From Phenylobacterium sp. (GTDB lineage Bacteria; Pseudomonadota; Alphaproteobacteria; Caulobacterales; Caulobacteraceae): 64,000 nt of DNA. Shown piece after piece: positions 48,160 through 56,014 of the stretch (position 1 is its first letter; every line of letters begins with the position of its first letter). Both the position numbers and the translations under genes were made by a program. A model generated the notes under the pieces. The model saw nothing but the letters and a program-made list of their open reading frames with translations, did not search any database and was not told the origin of the DNA. Location: positions 21,136 through 85,135 of the forward strand of contig NZ_JAICYI010000004.1 of NCBI RefSeq assembly GCF_025934275.1, in the 5' to 3' direction.

Positions 48160-49383
48160 ATGGACCTCGACTTCAGTCCCGAAGACCTCGCATTCCGCGA
48201 CGAGGTTCGCGCCTTCATCGCCGAAGCCTTCGACGACGACATGCGGGCGCACGCCGCGCAGTCGAAGAACGCCCACCTCGACAAGGCGGGCCAGGTCCGC
48301 TGGCTGAAGCGGCTCAATGCGAAGGGCTGGATCGCGCCGGACTGGCCCCTTGAGTACGGCGGCACGGGCTGGAGCCTGACCCGGAAGTACATCTTCGAGA
48401 TGGAGATGGCGCTGGCCGGCGCGCCGTCGACCTCCAACATGGGCCTGCGCATGTGCGCGCCGGTCATCATGGCGTTCGGCTCCGATGAGCAGAAGCATCA
48501 GCACCTGCCGAAGATCCTGAACACCGACGTCTGGTGGTGCCAGGGCTATTCCGAGCCGGGCGCGGGCTCCGACCTGGCCTCCCTGGCGCTGAAGGCCGAG
48601 CGCGACGGTGACGACTATGTGCTGGCCGGCTCGAAGATCTGGACGACCTACGCCCAGTGGGCGGACTGGATGTTCTGCCTGGTCCGCACCAGCCAGGAGG
48701 ACATCAAGCAGAAGGGCATCTCCTTCCTGCTGCTCGACATGACCACGCCGGGCATCTCCATCGTCCCCTTGCCGACGCTGGACGGCCCCAGGCCTGGCGA
48801 TCAGGAGATCAACCAGGTCTTCTTCGACAATGTCCGCGTGCCGGTGAGCAACCGGATCGGCAAGGAGGGCGAGGGCTGGACCTACGCCAAGTACCTGCTG
48901 CAGTTCGAGCGCGGCTCGGCCTATGCGCCGGGGCTCACCCACATGCTGCAGCGGGTGAAGGAGATCGCCGCCATCGAGCGCAGCGGCCGCGGCGGGCGGG
49001 TGCTGGACGACCCGGCTTTCCGGCGCAAGCTCGCGGAAGCCGAGATCAAGACCGAGGCGCTCAACGCGACCGAGCTGAGGGTGTTCGCCGGGCGCGCCAA
49101 CGGCGAGGCCATGGGCGCGGTCTCCTCCATGCTGAAGCTGGAGGGCAGCCAGATGCAGCAGACCATGACCGAGCTCGCCCTCGAGGCGGCCGGCGTCTAC
49201 GCCCAGCCGTTCGTGCAGGACACCTGGGCCGAGATCGAGGGGCGCACCAATGCGCCGCGCGCCGGGCCGGAGTGGGCCGCGCCCGTCGCGCCCATGTACT
49301 TCAACTACCGTAAGACCTCGATCTACGCCGGCTCCAACGAGATCCAGCACAACATCATGGCCAAGATGGTGCTGGGCCTCTGA
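48160..49383 (+). CDS. Acyl-CoA dehydrogenase family protein
   Basis: 407 residues. DLDFSPEDLAFRDEVRAFIAEAF opens the ACAD fold, and QGYSEPGAGSDLASLALKAERDGDDYVLAGSKIWTT is the FAD/substrate-binding motif. The flavin-contact segment near the end is TSIYAGSNEIQHNIMAKMVLGL. Its length resembles short/medium-chain and steroid side-chain ACADs; the catalytic Glu is not obvious by eye. It dehydrogenates acyl-CoA with electrons passed to ETF. The ATG at 48160 lies four bases from the ABM gene stop. The gene ends 16 bases before the convergent HWE kinase stop. Confidence 0.87.
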   Translation: MDLDFSPEDLAFRDEVRAFIAEAFDDDMRAHAAQSKNAHLDKAGQVRWLKRLNAKGWIAPDWPLEYGGTGWSLTRKYIFEMEMALAGAPSTSNMGLRMCAPVIMAFGSDEQKHQHLPKILNTDVWWCQGYSEPGAGSDLASLALKAERDGDDYVLAGSKIWTTYAQWADWMFCLVRTSQEDIKQKGISFLLLDMTTPGISIVPLPTLDGPRPGDQEINQVFFDNVRVPVSNRIGKEGEGWTYAKYLLQFERGSAYAPGLTHMLQRVKEIAAIERSGRGGRVLDDPAFRRKLAEAEIKTEALNATELRVFAGRANGEAMGAVSSMLKLEGSQMQQTMTELALEAAGVYAQPFVQDTWAEIEGRTNAPRAGPEWAAPVAPMYFNYRKTSIYAGSNEIQHNIMAKMVLGL

Positions 49384-49399
49384 GGGCCGGGCCTCTCGC

Positions 49400-50929
49400 C
49401 TAGTCGAGCGGAATGGAGACTTCCGCCCGCGCCCCTGAGGCCGGGAACTCGATGACGATCGCGCCGCCCGCGCCTTGGATCAGACGCTGCATCAGCATGG
49501 AGCCGTAGCCTCGCCTCTGGGGCGGCGTGACGGGTGGGCCGCCGGACTCCGTCCACACGATCCTCACCCGGTTCTGGTCGCCTTCCCACGCCACCGTCAC
49601 TTCACCAGCCGGCGCCAGCAGGGCGCCATGTTTGACGGCGTTCGTCGCCAGCTCGTGGATGAGCAGCGAAACGAGTCTCCGGGGCCCGGGGCCGATCCTC
49701 ACGCCGACCATGCCGTCCAGCCGAAATCGCGCGAGGTCGTAGGGCTCCAGCTCGGCGGTGAGAATCTCCCGCAAGGCGGCGGGCTCGGCCGGCGCCCGAT
49801 CGTCAATGTCGATCTGCCTCAGTCCCGCGCGGATCCGGCGATTGATCGCGCCGGCGCGCTCAGGTTGGTCGCGAAGGCTCTGCCGGACGACGGATTCCGC
49901 CACGGCGATGGCGTTCTTGACGCGGTGGCCTTGTTCGCGCGCAAGCGTCAGGTGCGTCGCGTCTTCCTCGCGCAGGCGCAGGACCGCGCGCTTGTACCAG
50001 TCGATGATCAGGATGATCAGCGCGCTCGCGCCGCCGTAGAGCGCCAGATCGAGCGCGTCCGATAGGGTAGGCGGCGCAAACCGATAGAGCGGCGGCATGA
50101 AGAAGTAGTAGGCGGCGAATCCGCCGAGCGCCGCAGCCAGAATGCCCGGGCCCCGGCCGCCGACGAGCATCGCGACTAGGACGGCGAGATAGTAGGTGGA
50201 AAAGACCGCCAGCTCATGCGCCCCGCCGAGCTTGAACCCCTGGCGGACGAGAGTGGCGGTCAGGACGCACAGCACGGCGAAGGCGTAGCCTTCCACCGAG
50301 TTCGGCCGCACGCCGTTGCGCCGAATGTGCATCAGGAAGGCGCCGAGGGAGGAGCCGCCGAACGGCTCGGCCGCCGTGGAGGCGTCCGGGCGGTTGCGCG
50401 CCGGCCGGGCGGGCGAGCCCCGCACCCGCTTGAGCGCGACCCCGGCCGCATCGGCGATGGCCTGCAGCTGCGCGACGTCCTGTTCCGTGGGATCGCGCCT
50501 CTCGGCCCAGTAGGCGCCCAGCGCCGCGACGGCCTCATCGCGACCGACCGGCGCAATGGCCATACTGCGGACGAAAGTCGGCCGATAGGCGTCGACCGGG
50601 ACCCGAGGGTCCTGGTAGATGTCGCCGATCGCGACCGCCTCGCCGTGTGTCATGCACCAGCCGGACACGCAGGACTTCAGGGGGAAGCGCCGTCCACGCC
50701 AGAGCGGCGAAATGGCGTCCTCTTCGGCGTAGTAGCACCGGTTCCCCTCGCGCAGGACGAAGCTCGCGCCATCGGCCTGCAGGCGGTCGCGCACGCTGCG
50801 GCTGACGATCGTCATGACCTCGTCCGGCGACCCGGCCGCCGAGAGCTTTCGCGTCAGGTCGGCCAGCGCAGCGGCCGACGCCGCCGCCTCGACGGAGCCG
50901 AGCGGCCCTACCTCGTGACGCCCCTGCAT
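49400..50929 (-). CDS. HWE-family sensor histidine kinase with GAF and DUF4118 domains
   Basis: 509 residues. GAF-like sensor at residues ~15-170 (SFVLREGNRCYYAEEDAISPLWRG, with Cys in PLKSCVSGWCMTHGEAVAIGDIYQD), then four membrane helices of DUF4118 type in the middle (VEGYAFAVLCVLTATLVRQGF through DLALYGGASALIILIIDWYKRA). The kinase core is of the HWE type: EQGHRVKNAIAVAES with the phospho-His and, further on, WTESGGPPVTPPQRRGYGSML, the W-x-E and Gly region. N-box residues are IHELATNAVKHGAL. The order GAF, membrane, kinase is unusual, since DUF4118 normally comes first. GGGAGAGCGTGTCTTG precedes the start. No response regulator is adjacent. Confidence 0.85.
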   Translation of the reverse strand: MQGRHEVGPLGSVEAAASAAALADLTRKLSAAGSPDEVMTIVSRSVRDRLQADGASFVLREGNRCYYAEEDAISPLWRGRRFPLKSCVSGWCMTHGEAVAIGDIYQDPRVPVDAYRPTFVRSMAIAPVGRDEAVAALGAYWAERRDPTEQDVAQLQAIADAAGVALKRVRGSPARPARNRPDASTAAEPFGGSSLGAFLMHIRRNGVRPNSVEGYAFAVLCVLTATLVRQGFKLGGAHELAVFSTYYLAVLVAMLVGGRGPGILAAALGGFAAYYFFMPPLYRFAPPTLSDALDLALYGGASALIILIIDWYKRAVLRLREEDATHLTLAREQGHRVKNAIAVAESVVRQSLRDQPERAGAINRRIRAGLRQIDIDDRAPAEPAALREILTAELEPYDLARFRLDGMVGVRIGPGPRRLVSLLIHELATNAVKHGALLAPAGEVTVAWEGDQNRVRIVWTESGGPPVTPPQRRGYGSMLMQRLIQGAGGAIVIEFPASGARAEVSIPLD

Positions 50930-51108
50930 CAAGACACGCTCTCCCGGTCTCCCGCCGCAATGGCGCTCAACAATGCTACCTGTGGAGTCGCGGCGCCCGC
51001 ATTGAGATGGCGCAATGCGCGGCGAAGATTCGCAGCCAGGCGGCCGCGAGCCTCACGGTGGCCGGCGGGGGGCGCTAGGTGCTTGCGCTTCCTGCGCTGT
51101 CCGCGGCG

Positions 51109-52830
51109 TCAGGCGCGCGCGCGCTGGGCGCCGCGCACCAGGCGGCCGGGCAGAGCGCCGGTCGGGCGCCCCTCGCGGCTGACGATCTCGCCCGAGACGA
51201 TCAGCGCCTCGTAGCCCTGGGCGTCCTGCGTCACCCGCCGGCCGCCGGCCGGCAGGTCGTAGAGCACCTTGGGCGTGTTGAGGCGCAGCTTGTCGTAGTC
51301 GATGACGTTGAGGTCCGCCTTGCGGCCCGTCGCGAGCACGCCGCGGTCCATCAGGCCCACGGTCTTCGCCGGATCGGCCGCCAGCGCCTTGACCGCCTCC
51401 TCGATGGACAGGCGCTCGCCTTTCCGCTCGCGCGTCCAGTGCTGCAGCACGAACGTCGGATAGCTGGAGTCGCAGATCATGCCGTAGTGGGCGCCGCCGT
51501 CGCCAAGCCCCAGCACGCTGTTGGGGTCGGTGATCAGGGCGTGGATCGGGTCGAGCGAGCCCGAGCCGTAGTTGGCGAGCGCCGCCAGCAGCAGGCCCTT
51601 GCCGTCGTTCTCGAGCAGCAGGTCGTAGGCGAGCTCCGCCGGGTCGATCCCGCGCCGCCGGGCCTGGGCCGCGACGGAGTCCTCTGGCGCGGGCTCGTAG
51701 TCGGGCGGATCGCCCAGCGGCCAGATGAACTCGAACCGGCGGCCCATCCGCGCCAGCGGGATCAGCGCATCACCGGGTTCCTCCACCAGGAGACGCGCAC
51801 GAACCTGCGGATCGCGCAGCGCGGCGATGCGCCTGTCGAACGGCAGCCGCGCCCGCTCCGCCCAGCTCGGGCATAGGCTGAAGGGGTTCACCGACAGGTC
51901 GAAGCCCAGCACGACGCCGATCGGCCGCGGGAACACCTGGGCGCGGATCGGCGGCCCCTTGGCGTTGGCCTCGGCCAGCCTTTGCATCGCCCCCCTCCAG
52001 GCCTCGGGGTTCTCGTTCGACTGGGCCATGGAGAAGCTGGCGGGCCGGCCGCTCAGGCGGGTGAGCCGCGAGAGCAGGTCGATCTCGTCTTCGAACGTGC
52101 GGCCGGGCGTTCCGAACACCGCCTGCAGCACGCCGCGGCCGGCCTCCTTCAACGCGAGCGCCATGGCCTCCAGCTCGGCCTCGGCGGCCTGGTAGGTGGG
52201 GATGGGATCCCCCTGGCCGGTCTTGTGGATGACCAGGCGCGAGGTCGTGAAGCCCAGGGCCCCCGCCTCGACGGCCTCCTTCACCACCGCCTGCATCCGC
52301 TTGAGATCGTCTTCGGTGGCCGGTTCGCGGTTCGCGCCGCGCTCGCCCATGACATAGACGCGTACCGCCGAGTGCGGGATCTGCGAGGCGAAGTCGATGT
52401 CGTGCGGCCGCTTCTCGATGGCGGCGAGGTACTCGGGATAGGTCTCCCAGTCCCAGGTCAGCCCCTCGGTCATCACCACTTCGGGGATGTCCTCGACGCC
52501 TTCCATGACGCTGACCAGCCGCTCGTGGTCCTGCGGCCGGCAGGGGGCGAATCCCACCCCGCAGTTGCCGCCGACCGCCGTGGTCACGCCGTGCAGCGAT
52601 GACGGCGCGAGCCGGTCGGACCAGACCGCCTGGCCGTCATAGTGGGTGTGGATGTCGACAAAGCCGGGCGTCACCAGCATGCCCCGCGCGTCGATCTCTT
52701 CGGTCCCGCGCTCGGCCACGCGGCCGATTGCGGCGATGCGGCCGTCGCGGACGGCCACGTCGGCCTCGAAGGCGGGCGCGCCGGTGCCGTCGACCACGGT
52801 CCCGCCGCGGATCACCAGGTCGCAGGCCAT
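51109..52830 (-). CDS. N-acyl-D-amino-acid deacylase / D-aminoacylase-type amidohydrolase
   Basis: 573 residues of the COG3653 amidohydrolase family. VIRGGTVVDGTGAPAFEADVAVRDGRIAAIG is the typical start; the metal-binding HxH is FVDIHTHYDGQAVWSD; GVTTAVGGNCGVGFAPC contains a conserved Cys ligand; GLGDGGAHYGMICDSSYP gives the Asp near the end. These enzymes hydrolyse N-acyl-D-amino acids and related cyclic amides with one or two zinc ions. Substrate scope is broad, so the exact one is not known. GGAAGGAGGCGGGCG precedes the start at 52830. It lies downstream of the CHRD gene on the same strand; they are not obviously linked in function. Confidence 0.87.
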   Translation of the reverse strand: MACDLVIRGGTVVDGTGAPAFEADVAVRDGRIAAIGRVAERGTEEIDARGMLVTPGFVDIHTHYDGQAVWSDRLAPSSLHGVTTAVGGNCGVGFAPCRPQDHERLVSVMEGVEDIPEVVMTEGLTWDWETYPEYLAAIEKRPHDIDFASQIPHSAVRVYVMGERGANREPATEDDLKRMQAVVKEAVEAGALGFTTSRLVIHKTGQGDPIPTYQAAEAELEAMALALKEAGRGVLQAVFGTPGRTFEDEIDLLSRLTRLSGRPASFSMAQSNENPEAWRGAMQRLAEANAKGPPIRAQVFPRPIGVVLGFDLSVNPFSLCPSWAERARLPFDRRIAALRDPQVRARLLVEEPGDALIPLARMGRRFEFIWPLGDPPDYEPAPEDSVAAQARRRGIDPAELAYDLLLENDGKGLLLAALANYGSGSLDPIHALITDPNSVLGLGDGGAHYGMICDSSYPTFVLQHWTRERKGERLSIEEAVKALAADPAKTVGLMDRGVLATGRKADLNVIDYDKLRLNTPKVLYDLPAGGRRVTQDAQGYEALIVSGEIVSREGRPTGALPGRLVRGAQRARA

Positions 52831-52859
52831 CGCCCGCCTCCTTCCGTTCCGCTTGCGTC

Positions 52860-53294
52860 CTACTTGCCGAGCTGGCCGCGGATCGCGCCGGCCTTGTAGG
52901 TCGCGGAGTGGACGTTGACGTAGTAGCCCGCGGGATTGGCGGCGATGTCCTTGGCGACGGCGGCGTCGACCGAGGCGCAGCCCTGGCTGTGGCCGTTGGC
53001 GTCGGGCGGCGTCAGCGCCACCGCCACGGGGCCGGCCGCGTCCGCCCCGCCCTTGTGGATGTGGGCCATGATCGGCTGGGCGAGGTCCTTGGTGGTCAGC
53101 TCATAGCAGACCTGGTTCTTGTCGGTGTCGACCTGGACGTGCGCCATGCCGCTCGCCTTGGCGTCCCCCGCCGTGGGCTTCTCGTTCGCGCCCGCTAGAT
53201 TGGCCATCAGGTGGGTGGTGGCCGCCGCCGCCGCGCCTGACACCGCCAGGCTCAGCGCCGCCGCGAGCGCAAGGCTCGTCGATTGCATCGTCAT
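52860..53294 (-). CDS. Exported CHRD-domain protein
   Basis: 144 residues: signal peptide (STSLALAAALSLAVSGAAAAA), then a CHRD domain of about 110 residues with NLAGANEKPTAGDAKASGMAHVQVDTDKNQVCYELTTKD and AHIHKGGADAAGPVAVALTPPD. Its GYYVNVHSATYKAGAIRGQL end is diagnostic. CHRD domains are beta-rich extracellular modules first named from chordin; in bacteria their role is unknown. One Cys pair (VCYE, GCAS) may form a disulfide. GGGGAAGATCAC precedes the ATG at 53294. Its upstream gap 53295-53474 holds no gene. Confidence 0.9.
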   Translation of the reverse strand: MTMQSTSLALAAALSLAVSGAAAAATTHLMANLAGANEKPTAGDAKASGMAHVQVDTDKNQVCYELTTKDLAQPIMAHIHKGGADAAGPVAVALTPPDANGHSQGCASVDAAVAKDIAANPAGYYVNVHSATYKAGAIRGQLGK

Positions 53295-53474
53295 GTGATC
53301 TTCCCCTTCATCCCTCGACTTGGCGGACGATCAGACGACGCCAGGCGCCGGTCCGTCAATGTTTGAGACAGCGCAATGCGAAGCTTGGGCGCGGCGCCGG
53401 CCTGGCGCGATCCCTGTCGAAGCCGGAGATCCGCGCCATGACGCTCGCCGGTGTGATCGGCTGAGGGCCGCTGC

Positions 53475-54752
53475 TCAGTTGCGGGTGGGGATCACCACCG
53501 GCAGGTGCTCGTAGCCGTGCACGAAGGAGGAATAGACGCGCTTGGGCGGGCCCACCACGTCAATGCGCGGGAAGCGCTTGAGGATCTCCTCCCAGATGAT
53601 CTTCAGCTGCAGCTCGGCCAGGCGGTTGCCGACGCAGCGGTGGATGCCGAAGCCGAAGGAGAGGTGCTGGCGCACCCGCGGCCGCTCGATCCAGTAGTCG
53701 TTCGGCCGATCGATCACCGTCTCGTCGCGGTTGCCGGAGACGTACCACATGGCGATCTTCTCGCCGGCCTTGATCGTCTTGCCGTGCAGCTCGAAGTCCT
53801 CCAGCGCGGTGCGGCGCATGTAGGCCAGGGGCGTCTGCCAGCGGATGGTCTCGGAGACCATCGAGGGGATGACCTCCGGGTTGGCGCGCAGGATCCGCTC
53901 CTGGTCGGGGTTCTGCGACAGCGCATAGATCGAGCCGGAGATGGTGTTGCGGGTGGTGTCGTTGCCGCCCACGATCAGCAGGATCAGGTTTCCGAGGTAC
54001 TCCATGCGATCCATGTTCTTGGTGGACTCGCCGTGCGCCAGCATGGAGATCAGGTCGGACTTGGGCGGGGCGTTCACCCGCTCGTTCCACAGGTTCATGA
54101 AGTAGTCGACGCACTCGAACAGCTCCATGCGCCGCTGCTGCTCGGCTTCCTCCGGATCGGTGCTGTTGAAGATGCCGCTCTCCGGCCCTGCGGTCGCCAC
54201 GTCCGACCAGCGGGTGAGCTTGCGCCGGTCCGCCCACGGGAAGTCGAACAGCGTCGCCAGCGTCATGGTGGTGAGCTCGATGGAGACCTTGTCGACCCAG
54301 TCGATCTCTTCGCCGATCGGCAGGTCGTCGAGGATCTTCGCGGCCCGCTCGCGGATCACCGGCTCCATGCGCGCCAGGTTCGGCGGCGCCACGATCGGGC
54401 TCACCGTCTTGCGCTGCTCATCGTGCTTGGGGGGATCCATCGCGATGAACATCGGCAGCGTGAAGTCTTCCGCCGGGTCCGGCAGGACGATGGTCGGGAC
54501 GGAGGAGAACGCCTGGTGGTTGGTGTCGATCGCCATGATGTCGTTGTAGCGGGTCACCGACCAGTAGCCGCCGACGTCCTCTTCCTCCGAGACCGCCCAG
54601 TGGACCGGGTCCTCCTTGCGCAGCCGCTCGAAGTAGGGATGCCAGGTGTCGTCCCTGAACATCTGCGGATCGACCGGATTGATGTCCTCGATCGGCATCG
54701 AATAGGCGGCTTCGCGCGCGGCGCGCTTCACGTCGATCGAAGCGTCGTCCAT
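53475..54752 (-). CDS. Cytochrome P450, CYP153-type alkane/fatty-acid terminal hydroxylase
   Basis: 425 residues. I helix LIVGGNDTTRNTISGSIYAL, ExxR around ETIRWQTPLAYMRRTAL, and heme loop FGFGIHRCVGNRLAELQLKI are all intact. The strings NMVSEIIRWQTPLAYMRR, MWYASGNRDE and IAMDPPKHD, which I recall as conserved in CYP153 enzymes, have close counterparts here. CYP153 members hydroxylate n-alkanes or fatty acids at the terminal carbon. They need a ferredoxin and a reductase, and neither gene is next to this one. AGGAGGACACCCC precedes the start. A perfect TGACGC-TG-GCGTCA palindrome is 56 bases upstream. Confidence 0.88.
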   Translation of the reverse strand: MDDASIDVKRAAREAAYSMPIEDINPVDPQMFRDDTWHPYFERLRKEDPVHWAVSEEEDVGGYWSVTRYNDIMAIDTNHQAFSSVPTIVLPDPAEDFTLPMFIAMDPPKHDEQRKTVSPIVAPPNLARMEPVIRERAAKILDDLPIGEEIDWVDKVSIELTTMTLATLFDFPWADRRKLTRWSDVATAGPESGIFNSTDPEEAEQQRRMELFECVDYFMNLWNERVNAPPKSDLISMLAHGESTKNMDRMEYLGNLILLIVGGNDTTRNTISGSIYALSQNPDQERILRANPEVIPSMVSETIRWQTPLAYMRRTALEDFELHGKTIKAGEKIAMWYVSGNRDETVIDRPNDYWIERPRVRQHLSFGFGIHRCVGNRLAELQLKIIWEEILKRFPRIDVVGPPKRVYSSFVHGYEHLPVVIPTRN

Positions 54753-54807
54753 GGGGTGTCCTCCTGCGGAGCCGGCATCATCGCCGATCGGCGGCCGCCG
54801 AACAAGG

Positions 54808-54821
54808 TGACGCTGGCGTCA
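54808..54821. promoter_or_regulatory. TGACGC-TG-GCGTCA palindrome upstream of CYP153
   Basis: A perfect 6+2+6 palindrome lies in the 145-base region between the divergent CYP153 and hemerythrin genes. It resembles the imperfect site at 37585-37598 (11 of 14 identical), so a common regulator is possible. Confidence 0.35.
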
Positions 54822-54897
54822 ACTTTGCCGGCGTGTTGAGCGGGATCAAAGCGCCGACGCCGAGAGGTCACACGATTGGGACGCAAAGGAGACGCCC

Positions 54898-55437
54898 ATG
54901 CGCAAGCTCGCAATCTCGGGAGCGGCCGCCGCCGCCCTGCTCGGCGTCCAAGCGGCGCACGCTCAGCCGCTACAGACCCCGTCGTCGATCGCAGAGGAAC
55001 ATCGGGAGATTCACGGCGCCCTGGAGCGCGCAACCCACGAGCCTGGCGACCTCGGCGCCGCGGCGCGCAACCTGCTGGCGGTCCTGGACCCGCACTTCAA
55101 GCGCGAGGAGGAGATCGCTGCGCCGCCGCTTTCGCTCCTGCTCCCGCTTTCGCGCGGCCCGGCGACGCCCAGCATGCGTTCCGTGCTGCCGATGACCCGC
55201 GCGCTGGAGGCCGAGATGCCCAAGATGCTCGCCGAGCACCGGCGCATCGGCCAGGCGCGCGCGCGGTTCGAGGCGGTCGCCAAGCGGCAAGGTCGCCTCG
55301 ATGAGGTGGCGCTGGCCGAGAAGCTTGCAGCCCATGCGCGCCAGGAGGAGGAAATCCTCTATCCCGCGGCGATCGTCGTCGGCCACGTCGTTCAGCGTGA
55401 GACCGCGCCGCCTCCGCGGCCGCGCCGGGGCCCGTAG
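54898..55437 (+). CDS. Exported hemerythrin-domain protein
   Basis: 179 residues: a signal peptide (MRKLAISGAAAAALLGVQAAHAQ) and a four-helix hemerythrin-like domain with histidines and acids in EEHREIHGALE, LDPHFKREEEI, AEHRRIGQARARFE and AHARQEEEILYPAAI. This matches the diiron ligand set of hemerythrin-like proteins. Most bacterial hemerythrins are cytoplasmic, so the export signal is of interest: the protein would bind O2, iron or NO in the periplasm. CAAAGGAGACGCCC supplies a ribosome binding site. Pro/Arg-rich tail. Divergent from CYP153. Confidence 0.8.
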   Translation: MRKLAISGAAAAALLGVQAAHAQPLQTPSSIAEEHREIHGALERATHEPGDLGAAARNLLAVLDPHFKREEEIAAPPLSLLLPLSRGPATPSMRSVLPMTRALEAEMPKMLAEHRRIGQARARFEAVAKRQGRLDEVALAEKLAAHARQEEEILYPAAIVVGHVVQRETAPPPRPRRGP

Positions 55438-55498
55438 CCCTCGGCATGCGGCGGCTGGTGACTCCACCCTGTCAGCAGTCGCTCGCTAGAATGGCGGC

Positions 55499-56014
55499 AT
55501 GAGCGAATTGACCGGCCGATGCGCCTGCGGGGCGGTCACCTACCGGATGACCTCGCCGCCGATGATCACCCACTGCTGCCACTGCCTGGACTGCCAGCGG
55601 CAGACCGGCTCGGCCTTCGTGCTGAACGCCTTGATCGAGGCGGATCGGGTCGAGGTCCAGGGCGAGGCCGCGCCCTCGCGCATGCCGACCGACAGCGGCC
55701 GCCCGCACGACGTCTTCCGCTGCCCGGCCTGCGGAACGGCGCTGTGGTCGCAGTACGGAGGCCTGAGCTCGATCCGCTTCATGCGGGTGGGGACCTTGGA
55801 CGACCCCACCGCCATCCAGCCCGACGTGCACATCTACACCCGCTCCAGGCAGCCGTGGGTGCGCCTGCCCAAGGGCGCGCGGACGTTTCCCGCCTACTAC
55901 AACTCCGCCGAGGTCTGGCCGCCGGAGAGCTTGGCGCGCCGCGAGGCGGCGTTCGCCGTCGGCGAGGCGCGCAGCACCGCCCTGAGCTTGGCCGCGAGCT
56001 CGCGCTCCAGGTAG
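55499..56014 (+). CDS. GFA-family protein (glutathione-dependent formaldehyde-activating type)
   Basis: 171 residues with the GFA zinc-binding pattern: GRCACGAVTYR (first Cys pair), THCCHCLDCQRQTGSAF (second), and RCPACGTALWSQ (third). Gfa catalyses or assists S-hydroxymethyl-glutathione formation, but most members of this family are not characterised and bind zinc. C-terminal AYYNSAEVWPPESLARREAAF matches relatives, so its 3' end is real even though the last 118 bases overlap the opposing hybrid kinase gene. No ribosome binding site beyond AATGGCGGC is seen. Confidence 0.85.
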   Translation: MSELTGRCACGAVTYRMTSPPMITHCCHCLDCQRQTGSAFVLNALIEADRVEVQGEAAPSRMPTDSGRPHDVFRCPACGTALWSQYGGLSSIRFMRVGTLDDPTAIQPDVHIYTRSRQPWVRLPKGARTFPAYYNSAEVWPPESLARREAAFAVGEARSTALSLAASSRSR

